Source: Ectobius pallidus
Taxonomy: Eukaryota > Arthropoda > Insecta > Blattodea > Ectobiidae
Reading direction: 5' to 3'
NCBI GenBank assembly: GCA_964059195.1
Contig: CAXKWD010000005.1
Coordinates: 43,415,825 to 43,479,824 of the forward strand
Length of the DNA stretch: 64,000 nucleotides
The notes below the pieces were generated by a model. That model saw only the letters and a list, made by a program, of their open reading frames with translations. It ran no database searches and was not told the DNA's origin. A program made the position numbers and the translations under genes. Shown here piece after piece: positions 20,909 through 31,398 of this stretch. The first letter of the stretch is position 1. Each line of letters begins with the position of its first letter.

Positions 20909-23900
20909 TTAATTTACTATAGACTTTTCGAGAAGTGCTGTTTTTGCAAAGGTTTTAAGGGCTGGGAAGGTGTTTTTACGCGTCCAGAACGTGAGGTCCG
21001 GTGCCCAGGCTTCCTCTTCTGCCCTAGCGGCTTCGTGGAGGAGTAGTCGAGCTTCTCGATATCGAGGACAAGTATACAGCATATGATACATGGTGTCTGG
21101 TTCGCTGTCCTCACAAGCGCATAGATCGTCGTCTGTGAGATTGAAACGGATTAAGTTAGCGGCAAAGTTGCCGTGGCCAGTTAATACCTGTGTGACGAAG
21201 TGGTCCAATTTAATCCATGGCATTTGAAGTCTATTTCTGATATTTGGGAAAAAGTCACGAGTTATTCTACCATTTTGGGCAACTACCCATTTTTGCTGCC
21301 AAATATCTATTAACTGTGAGTGAATGCGTTCATAAAGATGTGATCGATCTAAGCTCTCAAATTCCCTTGGTCCGATTTGAAGGGCACCTAATTGAAAATT
21401 AATTTGCTTCCGCACTTTGTACCTGGCTATCCGTTCCTCAAGCAGAAGATCAACAGGAAGAACACCAGCTATGACTGGTAGAGCATCATTCGAAACAGTG
21501 GAGTAGGCTTTAGTTATTCGCAAGAGAGAATGTCGCTGGGCAGATTTGAGTTTACGGATGTGATGTGTGTTAAGTTTAGTGGCCCAAGCGTTTGCAGCAT
21601 ACGAGACAATAGCCTCAAAAATAGCAGAGTAAAGTATACGATAGTTAGTGAATTTGTATCCCCACTGCTGTCCAGAAAGTCTGGCTAGGGCCTGAAATAG
21701 GTTGTTAGCTGTAGCACTGATTCTTTGAATATGAGCGGTGAATTTATTACCTTCTTGTAAAGTTATACCCAAATACTTTGTTTCTCGAACATATGGGATC
21801 CGGTCTTGTCCTATCCTGATGATTGGAGGGTGATTTCCTATTTTCCCCTTGAGGAGCATTGAGTTTGTTTTAGTTTTAGAAATCTTTAGCTTTGCTTTGT
21901 GGGACCAAGTTTCCAGAATTGTTAGTGCTCTATTAGCTTTGCGTTCGAGATCTGTTCTGGACTCACCTTCGATAATAATTACTGCGTCGTCGTCATAGGC
22001 TATGACGTCAGCGTCTTGAGTCTGTTCAAGTTGTCTGAGGGCTTCATCAAACACCAGGTTCCAGACCTTGGGTCCCAATACTGAGCCTTGGGGACACCCT
22101 TTGGATGCGGCCTTTGTGAATGAATGAAGGTTATCCCTTAGCGTTATTCGTCTGGACCGAAAGTAGTCACTGAGGACGGCATATATGTTCTGTGGACAAT
22201 TTATATTACGAAATCTCTCCAGGGCGTGTGGCCACCAGACGTTGTCAAATGCGCCTTCTATATCTACGAAGATGGTAAGCACGTATTTAGAATTAGATGT
22301 GGTTACTATTTGCTGGAGCAGTGAAGCTGCATCCTCAGTACATCTTCCAGGGCGGAATCCAAATTGCCTGGGCGAGTATGATTCTTCTAGAGAAGTGTCT
22401 ATTTTGGAAGCTATGAGATGTTCAAAGATCTTTCCCATGACAGGGAGAAGACAGATTGGTCTGTATGACTTGGCCAGAGATGGATCTTTGGTGTCATTTT
22501 TCAGAATAATTTTGAGTAGTCCCATTTTCCAGGCGTTGGGAAATATACCAAGGCTAAGGCACGCATTGTATATCTGGAGAAGTTTCTCTTTAAGGAGCGG
22601 ACCTCCTTTCTTAATGAATTCTGGGTGGATTTCATCAATGCCGGGGGCTGTTCGATTTTTGGTTCGGTCTATAGCTATTTCAAGATCTGTTGTATCGAAA
22701 GGGGTGGCGTTGTACTCATTCTGGTATGGTCTTCGCGCAGCCCTGCGGAGTATCTGCTGTTCTAGAGTTTCCCCTACATCAGAATCATCGGGGACCAGGG
22801 CGTCTGTCAGAGTGGTGGCCACAGTGTCCCACGTGTCGGCAATCGTGCCATCTGGAGTACGGAGACTATGGATGACTGTGCGCGGGTGCAGTTTTTTCGT
22901 CATAAGTTTATAGGCAATCCCCCATGAGTTGATGACACTTTGCTCTGTGACAAAGTTCCGCCAGCTTTCTACTTTCGCGAGATAAATCGCTCGTGAGTAT
23001 TCTCTACGTGATTGAGCGTATTCTGCGTAATATCTGTCCCGGTTAGGCTGTTCGCGAGCTCTATTGGCCTTTTGGAACTTTCGCCTTTTCCTATTAGTGT
23101 CTCGCCTGAGTTGATCAAGAGCATCGCTCCACCAAGGCACAGCTTTCTTTCCAGGGAGTGTCATGGGAATACTTTTTCGTGCTGCTTGGGAAACGGCAGC
23201 AGTGAGTTGATGCACCTGATGAATTACTTCCATAGTGGAGTTTAGGGGAGAGTTGAGAGGAGTTAGGTTAGTTTCTACGTTATTATAGAAAGCTTGCCAG
23301 TCTGCATTTTTGAGATTATAGCGCCTGGCATGACGTATTGTATTTACAATAGTGTCTTCAATAACTATTTCTAGAACATTATGTGCACTGGTCCCGATTT
23401 CTGGCTTAATGGTCCATTGAACATTGCGGCGGCACATGTCTCGTGAGATTAGCGAGACATCGATGTGCGATTGGCCTAGCCTAGTTTGGAAGGTGGGTTC
23501 AGTATTCTGTCCATTGAGTGTAAACCAGTCCATTTCCGCAAGGAGCTCCTCCATAAGCTCTCCGTTATGGTCCGTGTAAGGGACACCCCACAAGGGGGAT
23601 TTGCCATTCGCATCAATACCAACAACAATGTTGGCTTGCGATCTTCCTATTTCCCTTAGCTTGTTTAAGACTGGATCAGGGGGTTCAGCGGGTTGGAGGT
23701 ACGCACTAACTAGTGTAAATTCGCCGATTACAGTAGCTATTTTGACGCACGTTAAATGGGGGATAGAATAGTGAGTTTGCTTAAGGCACTCAATTTCCGG
23801 GTTTAGGATTACTATTCCCGTCCACGGGTATTCGTCAGGGGAATTTCCAGTGATGATTTGATGACAACAGCTAAATCCAGTGATTTTATTCCCGTGGTAT

Positions 23901-24025
23901 GCGTAAGGTTCTTGTAAAAGAAGGATATCTACGTTGTGTGTGTGAGCTTCCGCGCGAATTTGGTCAGTGACTACTCTGGCCCTGTCAGTGTTGATTTGCC
24001 AGATCTTGATTGTTTTCTCAGCCAT
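20909..24025 (-). CDS. R1-clade ORF2: AP-endonuclease and reverse transcriptase
   Basis: One open frame of 1038 codons, about the family's usual length. The N-terminal AP-like endonuclease shows QINTDRAR (residues 10-17), LLLQEP with the catalytic E39, GIDANGKSPLWG, and SHIDVSLIS. The reverse transcriptase follows with RPICLLPVMGKIFEHL, FVDIEGAFDNVWW (motif A), GCPQGSVLGPKVWNL (motif B) and AYDDDAVIIIEG (motif C, residues 676-687). Near the C-terminus CAC-x9-H-x4-C matches the zinc-knuckle. Two usual active-site signatures differ: SDH reads SAH (residues 213-215), and YADD reads YDDD (677-680). Start ATG lies at 24025-24023, overlapping the ORF1 stop. The product would nick target DNA and copy the element's RNA. 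Confidence 0.93.
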   Translation of the reverse strand: MAEKTIKIWQINTDRARVVTDQIRAEAHTHNVDILLLQEPYAYHGNKITGFSCCHQIITGNSPDEYPWTGIVILNPEIECLKQTHYSIPHLTCVKIATVIGEFTLVSAYLQPAEPPDPVLNKLREIGRSQANIVVGIDANGKSPLWGVPYTDHNGELMEELLAEMDWFTLNGQNTEPTFQTRLGQSHIDVSLISRDMCRRNVQWTIKPEIGTSAHNVLEIVIEDTIVNTIRHARRYNLKNADWQAFYNNVETNLTPLNSPLNSTMEVIHQVHQLTAAVSQAARKSIPMTLPGKKAVPWWSDALDQLRRDTNRKRRKFQKANRAREQPNRDRYYAEYAQSRREYSRAIYLAKVESWRNFVTEQSVINSWGIAYKLMTKKLHPRTVIHSLRTPDGTIADTWDTVATTLTDALVPDDSDVGETLEQQILRRAARRPYQNEYNATPFDTTDLEIAIDRTKNRTAPGIDEIHPEFIKKGGPLLKEKLLQIYNACLSLGIFPNAWKMGLLKIILKNDTKDPSLAKSYRPICLLPVMGKIFEHLIASKIDTSLEESYSPRQFGFRPGRCTEDAASLLQQIVTTSNSKYVLTIFVDIEGAFDNVWWPHALERFRNINCPQNIYAVLSDYFRSRRITLRDNLHSFTKAASKGCPQGSVLGPKVWNLVFDEALRQLEQTQDADVIAYDDDAVIIIEGESRTDLERKANRALTILETWSHKAKLKISKTKTNSMLLKGKIGNHPPIIRIGQDRIPYVRETKYLGITLQEGNKFTAHIQRISATANNLFQALARLSGQQWGYKFTNYRILYSAIFEAIVSYAANAWATKLNTHHIRKLKSAQRHSLLRITKAYSTVSNDALPVIAGVLPVDLLLEERIARYKVRKQINFQLGALQIGPREFESLDRSHLYERIHSQLIDIWQQKWVVAQNGRITRDFFPNIRNRLQMPWIKLDHFVTQVLTGHGNFAANLIRFNLTDDDLCACEDSEPDTMYHMLYTCPRYREARLLLHEAARAEEEAWAPDLTFWTRKNTFPALKTFAKTALLEKSIVN

Positions 24026-24842
24026 CGCCGTAGTCAGTCATTTCCTTAAGTCTTCTAATCGCGGTTTCCCGCGAGGGACAAAGTGGGTCAGTCGTTGAGT
24101 GTCGAGCGTCCTTTTTATAGCGGGTGCACAGAGCGCAAGTAGGGGGGTCAATCTGTTTGCGAGGGCACTCTGTGTACCTGTGCCCCTGTTTGGCACAGTA
24201 GCCACACGTCTCAGCGTCCGCTCTACAGACCTTGGCAGTGTGTCCAAGATTGTGGCACCGATAACATCTCGCTGGTACAGAATGGTCTTCCACACGACAA
24301 CTGTGGAAGCCTAGGAATATTCTGCCCTTGTCAATTAGCGAGTGTCGGACTGCATGGTGTGTTTCAAAGACCCAATGGTCTCGGTCAGTGAATTTTCCGA
24401 GTTTGAATCGGAATGCCACCATGTCATCAATTACTTTAAGGTCAGGATGTTCTGGCAACGAGTTGCTGATTGCCCGTTTTAGTTCTGCTTCACTTTTTCC
24501 GCGAGGAACGTTTTTAATAATGATTTTGGGTCTTCTTTTCTGAGGTTGCATGGTACGGTAGCCCTTGTCCTTTAGAGATTTACAAGTCATTATTTTCTGC
24601 ACCTGGTCTAAGGAGGTCGTCTCCAAGATCAGTCTGGGTCCCCTGGCTCGTCTGAGGCCAACGATCTTCCAATCTTCTGCTGTGGGGTCGTCAATGTCTT
24701 TGAGGAAGGATTTTTTTACATCGTCAGCAGTCTTCAGTGTAGGGTCTGCGTTTTCAATTAGTACTACATGTTTTCCCTTCCTAGGAGAAGGTGATGGATT
24801 TGCTATGACTTGCTTCGGAGGATTGGCGAGAAGCGCCCTGTT
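24018..24842 (-). pseudogene. R1-clade ORF1 (gag-like), 5'-truncated
   Basis: The frame is open from the 5' junction to the stop at 24020-24018, about 274 codons, with no methionine near its 5' end, so the N-terminus is missing (family ORF1 proteins are usually considerably longer). The C-terminal part holds two CCHC knuckles, CYRCHNLGHTAKVC and CGYCAKQGHRYTEC, then a third cysteine-rich motif starting CALC. These bind the element's RNA in ribonucleoprotein particles. Upstream lies KIIIKNVPRGKSEAELKRAI, an RRM-like or linker segment. The last bases (ATGGCTGA) overlap the ORF2 start, which suggests termination-reinitiation. Confidence 0.88.
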
Positions 24843-24844
24843 GT

Positions 24845-25108
24845 ACGTTAATGGAGGGTGAGATGTTGAGCAACGAGCTGAAGCCTGAAATTCGAGCCAA
24901 AAATCGAGGCCTATTGTAGAAAGGGGTTGTTTTGTTGCATGACAATGCTCGCCGACATACTGCCGCCCACACTGCTCAAACTATTGCGAAACTGGGTTTT
25001 GAGGTGTTAGAGCATCCTGCATTCGGTCCCGATCTCGCCCCATCAAATTTTCATCTTTTTGGTCCACTTAAAGATGTCTTAAGGTGCCGTCGATTCACCC
25101 AAGGGGTG
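24845..25108 (+). pseudogene. mariner transposase, 3' part after the R1 insertion
   Basis: Downstream of the insertion the mariner frame resumes with MLSNELKPEIRAKNRGLL, an in-frame stop, GVVLLHDNARRHTAAHTAQT, and PDLAPSNFHLFGPLKD. The second catalytic aspartate (HDN) is kept; the third is changed to asparagine (APSN instead of APSD). The match ends near 25108, and the C-terminus and 3' TIR are missing. Confidence 0.88.
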
Positions 25109-25340
25109 CTCATTTGCCATGCGCAGTTACCTAATATCGTTCGGTGCGCATGATGACGTCGCCCGCGAGGGAAATGCTGTAAACATTAACCATAGCACGT
25201 GCATTTTATACTGTTTCCGTGTGAAGTTTCATGTATTATTAGTTTCTTTTATAACATTATTCGCCAGTCGGTTTCCTCACTATTTGATATGGTCCTTAAA
25301 TATTTAAAGTTCATATCTTGTGCTATGGCTGCGTGATAAT

Positions 25341-26434
25341 CAGGGCCCGGATTCTGATGACCTAAAGTTGTTTGAAAAATTACCTATAAAATGACCCTAA
25401 ATTTTAAGGAAAATGATTTAATAACTGTAAAGAATGACCTAAAAACTGATATTTTATTTATAAAAATTATTATTGTACACACAAAGTTGTACATAATTGT
25501 AAAAACTGTAAACGCAGAAAGGATGTTGTAGGTCTAAAATCTTTGTTCTTTGTTCTATTTAATAAGGAAATTAAAATTATACACCAATATTGACCTGGTC
25601 ATTAAGGCATACTATGCCTTCTTTCATACTCACTTGCAATATGGTATATTGCTATGGGGAAATTCTGCTGGTGCCAGAAAAGTTTTTCTCTGGCAAAAAA
25701 AGATCATAAGAGTAATAAAGGGCATCAAAAATACTGAATCTTGCAAACCCCATTTTATTGAAATGAACATTATGACCTTGACTAGTCTTTACATATTACA
25801 TGTGCTACAGTTTGTCAAAGATAATTATGATGATTTTAATATTAGTTCAGATAAACATAAATACGAAACAAGAAATAAAAACAATTTAGTCCCTAATTTT
25901 ACAAGATTGAATAAAAGTCAGAATAGTTTTAAGCACGTTGGAATTAAACTTTTTAATAAACTCCCACTAAATGCTAGAAATGTTAATTCTAAAAGATTTA
26001 AAACAGTAATTAAGCAATGGCTAAAAAGCAAGGCATTTTACACTATACAGGAGTTCGATGAGACAAATCTGGATGATCTAGTGTTTTAATAGTTTTAGAA
26101 TTTTTACACTGATGATGTCTATTACTTTGTATAAGTTTAATGACAGATAAATAAATATTATTATTATTATTATTCATTGGAGCATTTGAGAAGAAACGTA
26201 AGAAAATAGTTTTTAAAATAGATCCTACAAAAAATGTTGCATTATACTAACCAAGTAATTTATTTAAATATTACCCTATGGGAAAATAAGACTACAAAAA
26301 AGTAAATAAACTCAATGTAAATGCATGAAAATGACTAAATAATGAATGAAATGACATAAAAATGACAAAATAATGACCTAAAATTTAAATAAATGACATG
26401 TAAAATATGACATGTCATTAGAATCCGGGCCCTG
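25341..26434. mobile_element. non-autonomous hAT element with 8-bp TSD (GTGATAAT)
   Basis: Inverted termini CAGGGCCCGGATTCTGATGAC (25341-25361) and its near-perfect complement (26414-26434, one mismatch) bound the element. GTGATAAT is duplicated exactly outside both ends (25333-25340, 26435-26442), as expected for hAT. The hAT-specific sequence is AT-rich with repeated ATGACCTAAA / AATGACATAAAAATGAC words. The centre is occupied by a LINE fragment (25540-26175), so the element either trapped or was invaded by it. Confidence 0.88.
25550..26089 (+). pseudogene. LINE reverse transcriptase C-terminus inside the hAT element
   Basis: A 179-codon frame covers the thumb and C-terminal domain of a non-LTR reverse transcriptase: AYYAFFHTHLQYGILLWGNS, KKIIRVIKGIKNTESCKPHF, and KLFNKLPLNARN. 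The catalytic palm is missing. The piece ends in an (ATT)n tail at about 26155-26175, giving a classical 5'-truncated insertion. It is clearly related to 9816-10892 and 57090-57990, probably the same clade. Confidence 0.85.
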
Positions 26435-26442
26435 GTGATAAT

Positions 26443-26789
26443 CATAATCACATAGAAGTTTCCAAGTATGATTTATTTTTTAGGTTATTAATGAATTAGG
26501 ATATTTTAGCTTTCTTGTATCTTTGCTCAAATAGAGTTCTTTCGTTATGGGCAGGTAATAAGTTTTGTCAAATGCATAATTTACTTAGATAAACAAAATT
26601 TATTGACTAACGTGTAAACCCAGTCAAAATATCCACACTCCGCCATTGATTATTATTTTTATTATTATTTCACGTTAAAAGCATTGTACATAAAGATCGG
26701 CCTTGATGCTTTCCGTTCTAGATACATGTTAGTTTATAAAAAAATGTATTAAGTAAAATTTGTTTTCTAATTTACTTTTATCTGTGCTA
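26443..26789. other. intergenic, nothing recognised
   Basis: AT-rich with a small ATT run near 26650. No feature supported. Confidence 0.4.
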
Positions 26790-27200
26790 GCTTTTAACTC
26801 GTATATGCGAGAAAGTTTGTGCAACAAATTTTGCACCATTTGTATATTTTTAGTAAATGTTGTATATTTTCCTCACATGATGTAATTTTTGACCCACTTA
26901 TAGGATAGATAAAATCGTAAAATTTGGCAAAAATATTGGCACATACAACAGCCATAAGTGTAAAACAATTGGTGATTCTAGCTGCCACATAAGTATGGGA
27001 AAACTGGCCAGTTAACCGTAACATCTTTCACATCTACGACAGTCAATCAACCACTTATTAACATTGATATATACTCACTTCCAGATGAGCTAGAATCTTG
27101 AAATTTGACAAACTTATAGCTTTTAGCCCATAACCGATGGAAAAATTCCAGGAAGTTAATTTTTTTTATTCCCCTCCGAAATAAACTTTGAAATTTTAAA
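26790..27200 (+). repeat. interior fragment of the AGTGCCAG TIR family
   Basis: 26875-27145 is closely similar to 43965-44215 and more distantly to 53395-53645. Shared blocks include CTTATAGGA, ATCGTAAAATTTGGCA, TATTGGCACATACAACAG, CCACTTATTAACATTGAT and CCAGATGA. Neither terminus of the family is present, so this is an internal piece. Confidence 0.75.
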
Positions 27201-27320
27201 ACAGTAGAACAGCATTTTTTTTTTGTAGTAAAGGTAGGCCTATTAGTTTGTTTTGATTGCAATAGTGTTTAAAAGTAATTTTGAATTAATAGTACCTATA
27301 GCTATAGCTATTATGAGAGA

Positions 27321-27328
<8 letters not shown>

Positions 27329-27353
<25 letters not shown>

Positions 27354-27354
27354 G
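27329..27354. repeat. (TA)n microsatellite
   Basis: Thirteen TA dinucleotides. Confidence 0.9.
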
Positions 27355-27429
27355 GCTTGATTTATCACCTTTACTTTTGGTTTGACCGTCACATCATCAC
27401 TCTAAATCATGTATACAGTGTAGGTCTAT

Positions 27430-27845
27430 ACTCCATTAAAATTCCCGCCCATATTCAGAATCTTGAGCCTTCTTAATAGTCCAGAAAATAAAGGTCGAAA
27501 AACACCAAATAGGAAAAAAAAAATCGCGTAGTTTTGACATTTTGCAGAGTTGTCGGAGGGAGTGTCCTGAACAACATTCTAAAAGTCCCCGAAGGTGGGG
27601 GGTGAGCGGGGGGCCCGCAGGAGGTCATGTTTTTAGGTTTTTCGCTTATATCTAAACAATGGTACATCGTAGAGAAAATTTTGCTGTAACTTATACAAAA
27701 ATCAAGCTGATAAAATTTCCTACAAGTTTTATCCTAAACATTTATTTCTATTCCCAATAGGTTTCGAGCTATCTGCCAGCGAAAATAACAAATTTTCGAA
27801 AAAAGCTCTTTCGCCTCACGCTTTTCGACACACTTTGCCTTCTAG
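27430..27845 (+). repeat. module related to the arms of the adjacent inverted repeat
   Basis: 27530-27612 resembles 28200-28290 in direct orientation. Both carry an AA-TTTGGCAGAG or ATTTTGCAGAG block, GTGTCCT-AACAACAT, TAAAAGTCCC and GGGGGTGAGCGGGGGG. The same block occurs inverted at 29515-29605. The region is therefore one more unit of the repeat that builds the 27846-29980 structure. Confidence 0.65.
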
Positions 27846-29980
27846 CGCTTCAGCCCTTAGGTATACAGCAATGTTCTCATGAAAGAAGTTGTAGGGAAAT
27901 AAATGCACTTTAAAGTAGTTGTCATTTGCTATTTTTTCTTGAAATGTTCAAAAGTTATAACAATTTAAAATTTCAGCCACATTTCGAGATTTCTAAAGAA
28001 AACCATATATCGCACTTTCTCTATATTTAGGGTTTATATCTTTGTATATAAACTGTATATTGTGTACTTACATCATAGAACTTACAGAACCACTGAAGTT
28101 GAATTTATTAAAAATCCAATCACGTTACAAGCAGCACATGTAATGGAAAATACATTATATTCCATGCAAGAAAGAAAAAAATAGGCACAAAAACATTATG
28201 TAGCTTTGAAATTTGGCAGAGATGTGGGGGAAAGTGTCCTAAACAACATAGTAAAAGTCCCATGGATAGGGGGTGAGCGGGGGGGTGGGAGGCACTTTTA
28301 AATATTTCCCCCCAGTTTTCCCTAAATACGCAAAAAAAAAAGCTATGGGATCTAGCAAGAAACTGTTTATGCGCAATATTAAACTACATAAAAGTTCTTA
28401 TAAAATGGATCTGAATGATATCTCTTAGAATAGTTCAGGAAATAAAAGGATATGAAGCAAACCAGTTCTTAGAATAATATTCGTAATAAAGGTAAACATC
28501 ACACATAAAACTAATTATTATGATTATTGTTATAAAGCTTATAAAAATCACATGGTATGAGAGCATGTTAAAAGAAATATAAATCAGGCCTATTAGCTAA
28601 TATTTTTCGTTTAAAATATAATTTGGAAAAATTGTAATATTTAGAAGTTATAGAACCTAGCAGGCCTACATAGTACTTTAAATAAATGTTTAGTTGTCTA
28701 TTTTTTTCAGTCTCCAATACTGGAATCCTAGTACATCGTATGATAAGTTAGGGTTATATTTTTCTATCTACCGAGCACTCAGTATTTATACACATATAGC
28801 CTACAACATTGATTAAAGAGTGCCTAAACATCTTATTTTGCTTGGACGTCATCAATTTTAAGCTCATCTTCTTCTAATGGTAGGCCTATACGTTTTTGGA
28901 TGAGCATTTGATACCAGCTTTTCGGCATCCGTATCTTCCACCACACCGAGTTGCACAGTAACAAAATATGATGTGCAAATATTCCCAGGAGCCACATAGA
29001 CAAGTCAACATTTATTTAAAGTAATAGGTGGGCCTACTAATATTACAATTTCTAAATATATCTAATTCCTTAAAATCTTTCAAAATACCGATTATTTTTT
29101 TTAACGAAACATAAAACGGCTAAGCATTATAACAAGAACAATAATAATAATAATAATAATTATTATTATTATTGTTATTGTTATTATTATTATAATGGTA
29201 ATTAGTTTTATGTGTAATAACATTAACCATTAGTAAGTATATTTTCCTAAGAACTAGTTTGCTTTTGGCATCATGCTAATTTAATTATCGTCTGCTTCCT
29301 TTTTTGTTAAAAAATATAATACATAGGTGTATGTAAAACAGAATTTCGAGAACTGTCATACTTCATATCTTTCTATTTCCTGAACTATTAATTCCCAAAA
29401 AATATCATGCAGATCTTTTATGTAGTTAATTTTGTGCATAAACTTTTTTTTGGTAGAACCCATAGTTTTTTGTGTATTTAGAGAAAACTGAGAGAAACGA
29501 CATTTTAAAGTACCCCAATCCCCCACCCCCGCTCACCCTCTATCCATGGGGACTTTTACTATGTTGTTTAGGACACTTTCTCCCACATCTCTGCCAAATT
29601 TCAAAACTACATGATTATTTGTGTGCCTATTTTTCCTTTCTTGCCTGGAATCTAATGTATTTTCCATTACATGTTCTGTGCTTGTACCGTGATCGGATTT
29701 TTAATAAATTCAACTTTAATTGTTGTGTGATATTTCTTCACTTGTTTCATGATGTAAATACACAATATACAGCTTATATTCAAAGATATAAAACCTAAAT
29801 ATAGAGACAGTGCGATGTACGGTTTTCTTTCGAAATCTCGAATTTTGACCGAAACTTTAAATTGTTATAACTTTTGAACATTTCTAGATTAAATAACAAA
29901 TGGCAACTCATTTTAAAGTGAATTTATTTCCCTACAACTTCTTTCATGAGAATATTTCTGTATACCTAAGGGCTGAAGCG
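27846..29980. repeat. 2.1-kb long inverted repeat (arms about 680 and 790 bp)
   Basis: 27846-28525 is the inverse complement of 29190-29980, with small gaps. Outer edges match over CGCTTCAGCCCTTAGGTATACAG; inner edges match over ACACATAAAACTAATTA. The loop of about 660 bp (28526-29189) is AT-rich and unpaired, with an (AAT)n/(ATT)n hairpin at 29140-29192. There is no coding potential and no TSD was found outside the arms. It could be a foldback-type element or a rearranged repeat array. Confidence 0.85.
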
Positions 29981-30114
29981 TACTGACGTACTGACTATGC
30001 AACTGCTATGTAATAGCAGCCATATGCTCGATCGTTCCCTCGTGGATGACGTCACACGCTGATGAAGCAGCCGGCCGCGAGAAATGGCGCTACCTTAGTA
30101 GCTTTATATACCTT

Positions 30115-30341
30115 GGATTCACCACAGACCATGAACTAAAGGAAGCGGTGCACGCGTGGCTTGCTACTCAGCCGAAAACCTTTTCCTATTTCTGTGAGCA
30201 TCAGGAAGCTTGTGCAACGATGTATAAAATGCATTGAGAAGCAAGGGACTATGTTGAAAAATGAGTTAATTTAAATTCTTGTATTGTTGTTGTAATATAT
30301 TTAAAAAAGAAAGTGCGGGTACTTATTGTCTTACTCTCGTA
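30115..30341 (+). pseudogene. mariner transposase C-terminal fragment plus 3' TIR
   Basis: The frame 30046-30237 contains TTDHELKEAVHAWLATQPKT, the conserved C-terminal block of SETMAR-related mariner transposases, then a decayed end. After the stop, AAGTGCGGGTACTTATTGTC and TTACTCTCGTA (to the TA at 30340-30341) form the 3' terminus, matching the TIR of the copies at 19665 and 48070. The 5' part of the element is missing. Confidence 0.85.
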
Positions 30342-30344
30342 CTA

Positions 30345-31350
30345 TCAATGTATTTAGCGTTTCAAGTTTACTTTAAAATCATTCGAGCCATAAAAAATAA
30401 TAATAAATTAGTAGTTAGGATTATTTTTGCCTAAATACTATTTCTTTACCTATGCAGTTCAAAGACAGATGTAGATTGAAGTCGTTCGTATCCGACCTCC
30501 CTGTTACAATGTCAGGAACCGTTAAAATTCAAATTTCCGAAACTTTCTTCTTTCATTACAGCCATATCGGAATTACCACACTTAAACCAATATTATAAGA
30601 TTGTAGAATAATTCCGGAGTTTCTTTTGATATTTAACACGTCATGTACAACGAAAGGGTTAAGGATAGAATCATATTTTATTAATTAATTACAGCATGTA
30701 ATAAATTCCATATCAAAATTTATATCAGCACAACATGAAAAATACAAGCTATTAGATTATAATATTTATTTTTCGATCAAATCATTTCATTAGGAATTAT
30801 TAAGAAAACTTCAAAACTGTCCGCCCCTTGTAGACCTACTGGAGACCCCGTAATTAATGACTTCTTCCCCCAGTGTTTCATTTCGCATTTCTTAACCGTC
30901 AACTTCAAAATTTTCCGTCCACTTAGAAGTAAAGGCGCGATTTTAGGACCAATCGGAAAACTATGTCCTGAGTAATAACGTCACGAACCCATATTATACT
31001 AATTTACTATACTAATTTACTAATTTCGCCCATTGTGCAGGGACACTTTTTTCGAGGCCCGCGTACAGGATACGTACTACGCACTCTTATTATTGGATAT
31101 TTACGTGCGCGAGTGAGATAAAACAAAATTACGTTAATAAGTTGGCGTAATAGACGACTGTATCCCATTATTAAGTAGACCTGGTGGACATCTGAAGTGA
31201 AGTGATACGAGTGGTTTATAAATTAATTAATAGAGTGGATCACCAGATATCATATATGGATCTGTGTACCTGTAAGTGATATTTTTGTGAACTTTGGCCC
31301 ATAATTACTGTGATTTTGTGAAGTTATTTTTTTTATCCACTTGTCAACTT
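30345..31350. other. intergenic, nothing recognised
   Basis: AT-rich. No gene or bounded repeat is supported. Confidence 0.4.
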
Positions 31351-31353
31351 CCG

Positions 31354-31357
<4 letters not shown>

Positions 31358-31395
<38 letters not shown>
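31358..31395. repeat. (TA)n microsatellite
   Basis: About nineteen TA dinucleotides. Confidence 0.9.

Positions 31396-31398
<3 letters not shown>

Larger units (their letters stand above)
20493..24844 (-). mobile_element. R1-clade non-LTR retrotransposon, 5'-truncated, ORF2 open
   Basis: The antisense element starts at 24844 within ORF1 and ends in a 24-base poly(A) tail (T run at 20494-20517). ORF1 and ORF2 overlap by eight bases, a usual layout for the clade. The insertion interrupts the mariner. Flanking copies ACGTTAGAGTGAG (20480-20492) and ACGTTAATGGAGGGTGAG (24845-24862) look like a diverged target-site duplication. Length, domain order and the three cysteine motifs fit the TRAS/SART/Waldo-type branch of R1, but the branch is not certain. 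Confidence 0.9.

Noticed and set aside
27473..27667. Minus-strand 64-codon proline-rich frame, and the similar + strand frame at 29472-29798
   Set aside because: They are opposite readings of the same G/C-run module in the inverted repeat, not genes.
30055..30085. CTGATGA followed by GAAA on the + strand, a possible hammerhead
   Set aside because: No consistent stem II brings the two motifs into the core, and the segment between them is a CCGGCCGCG palindrome rather than a closing stem.
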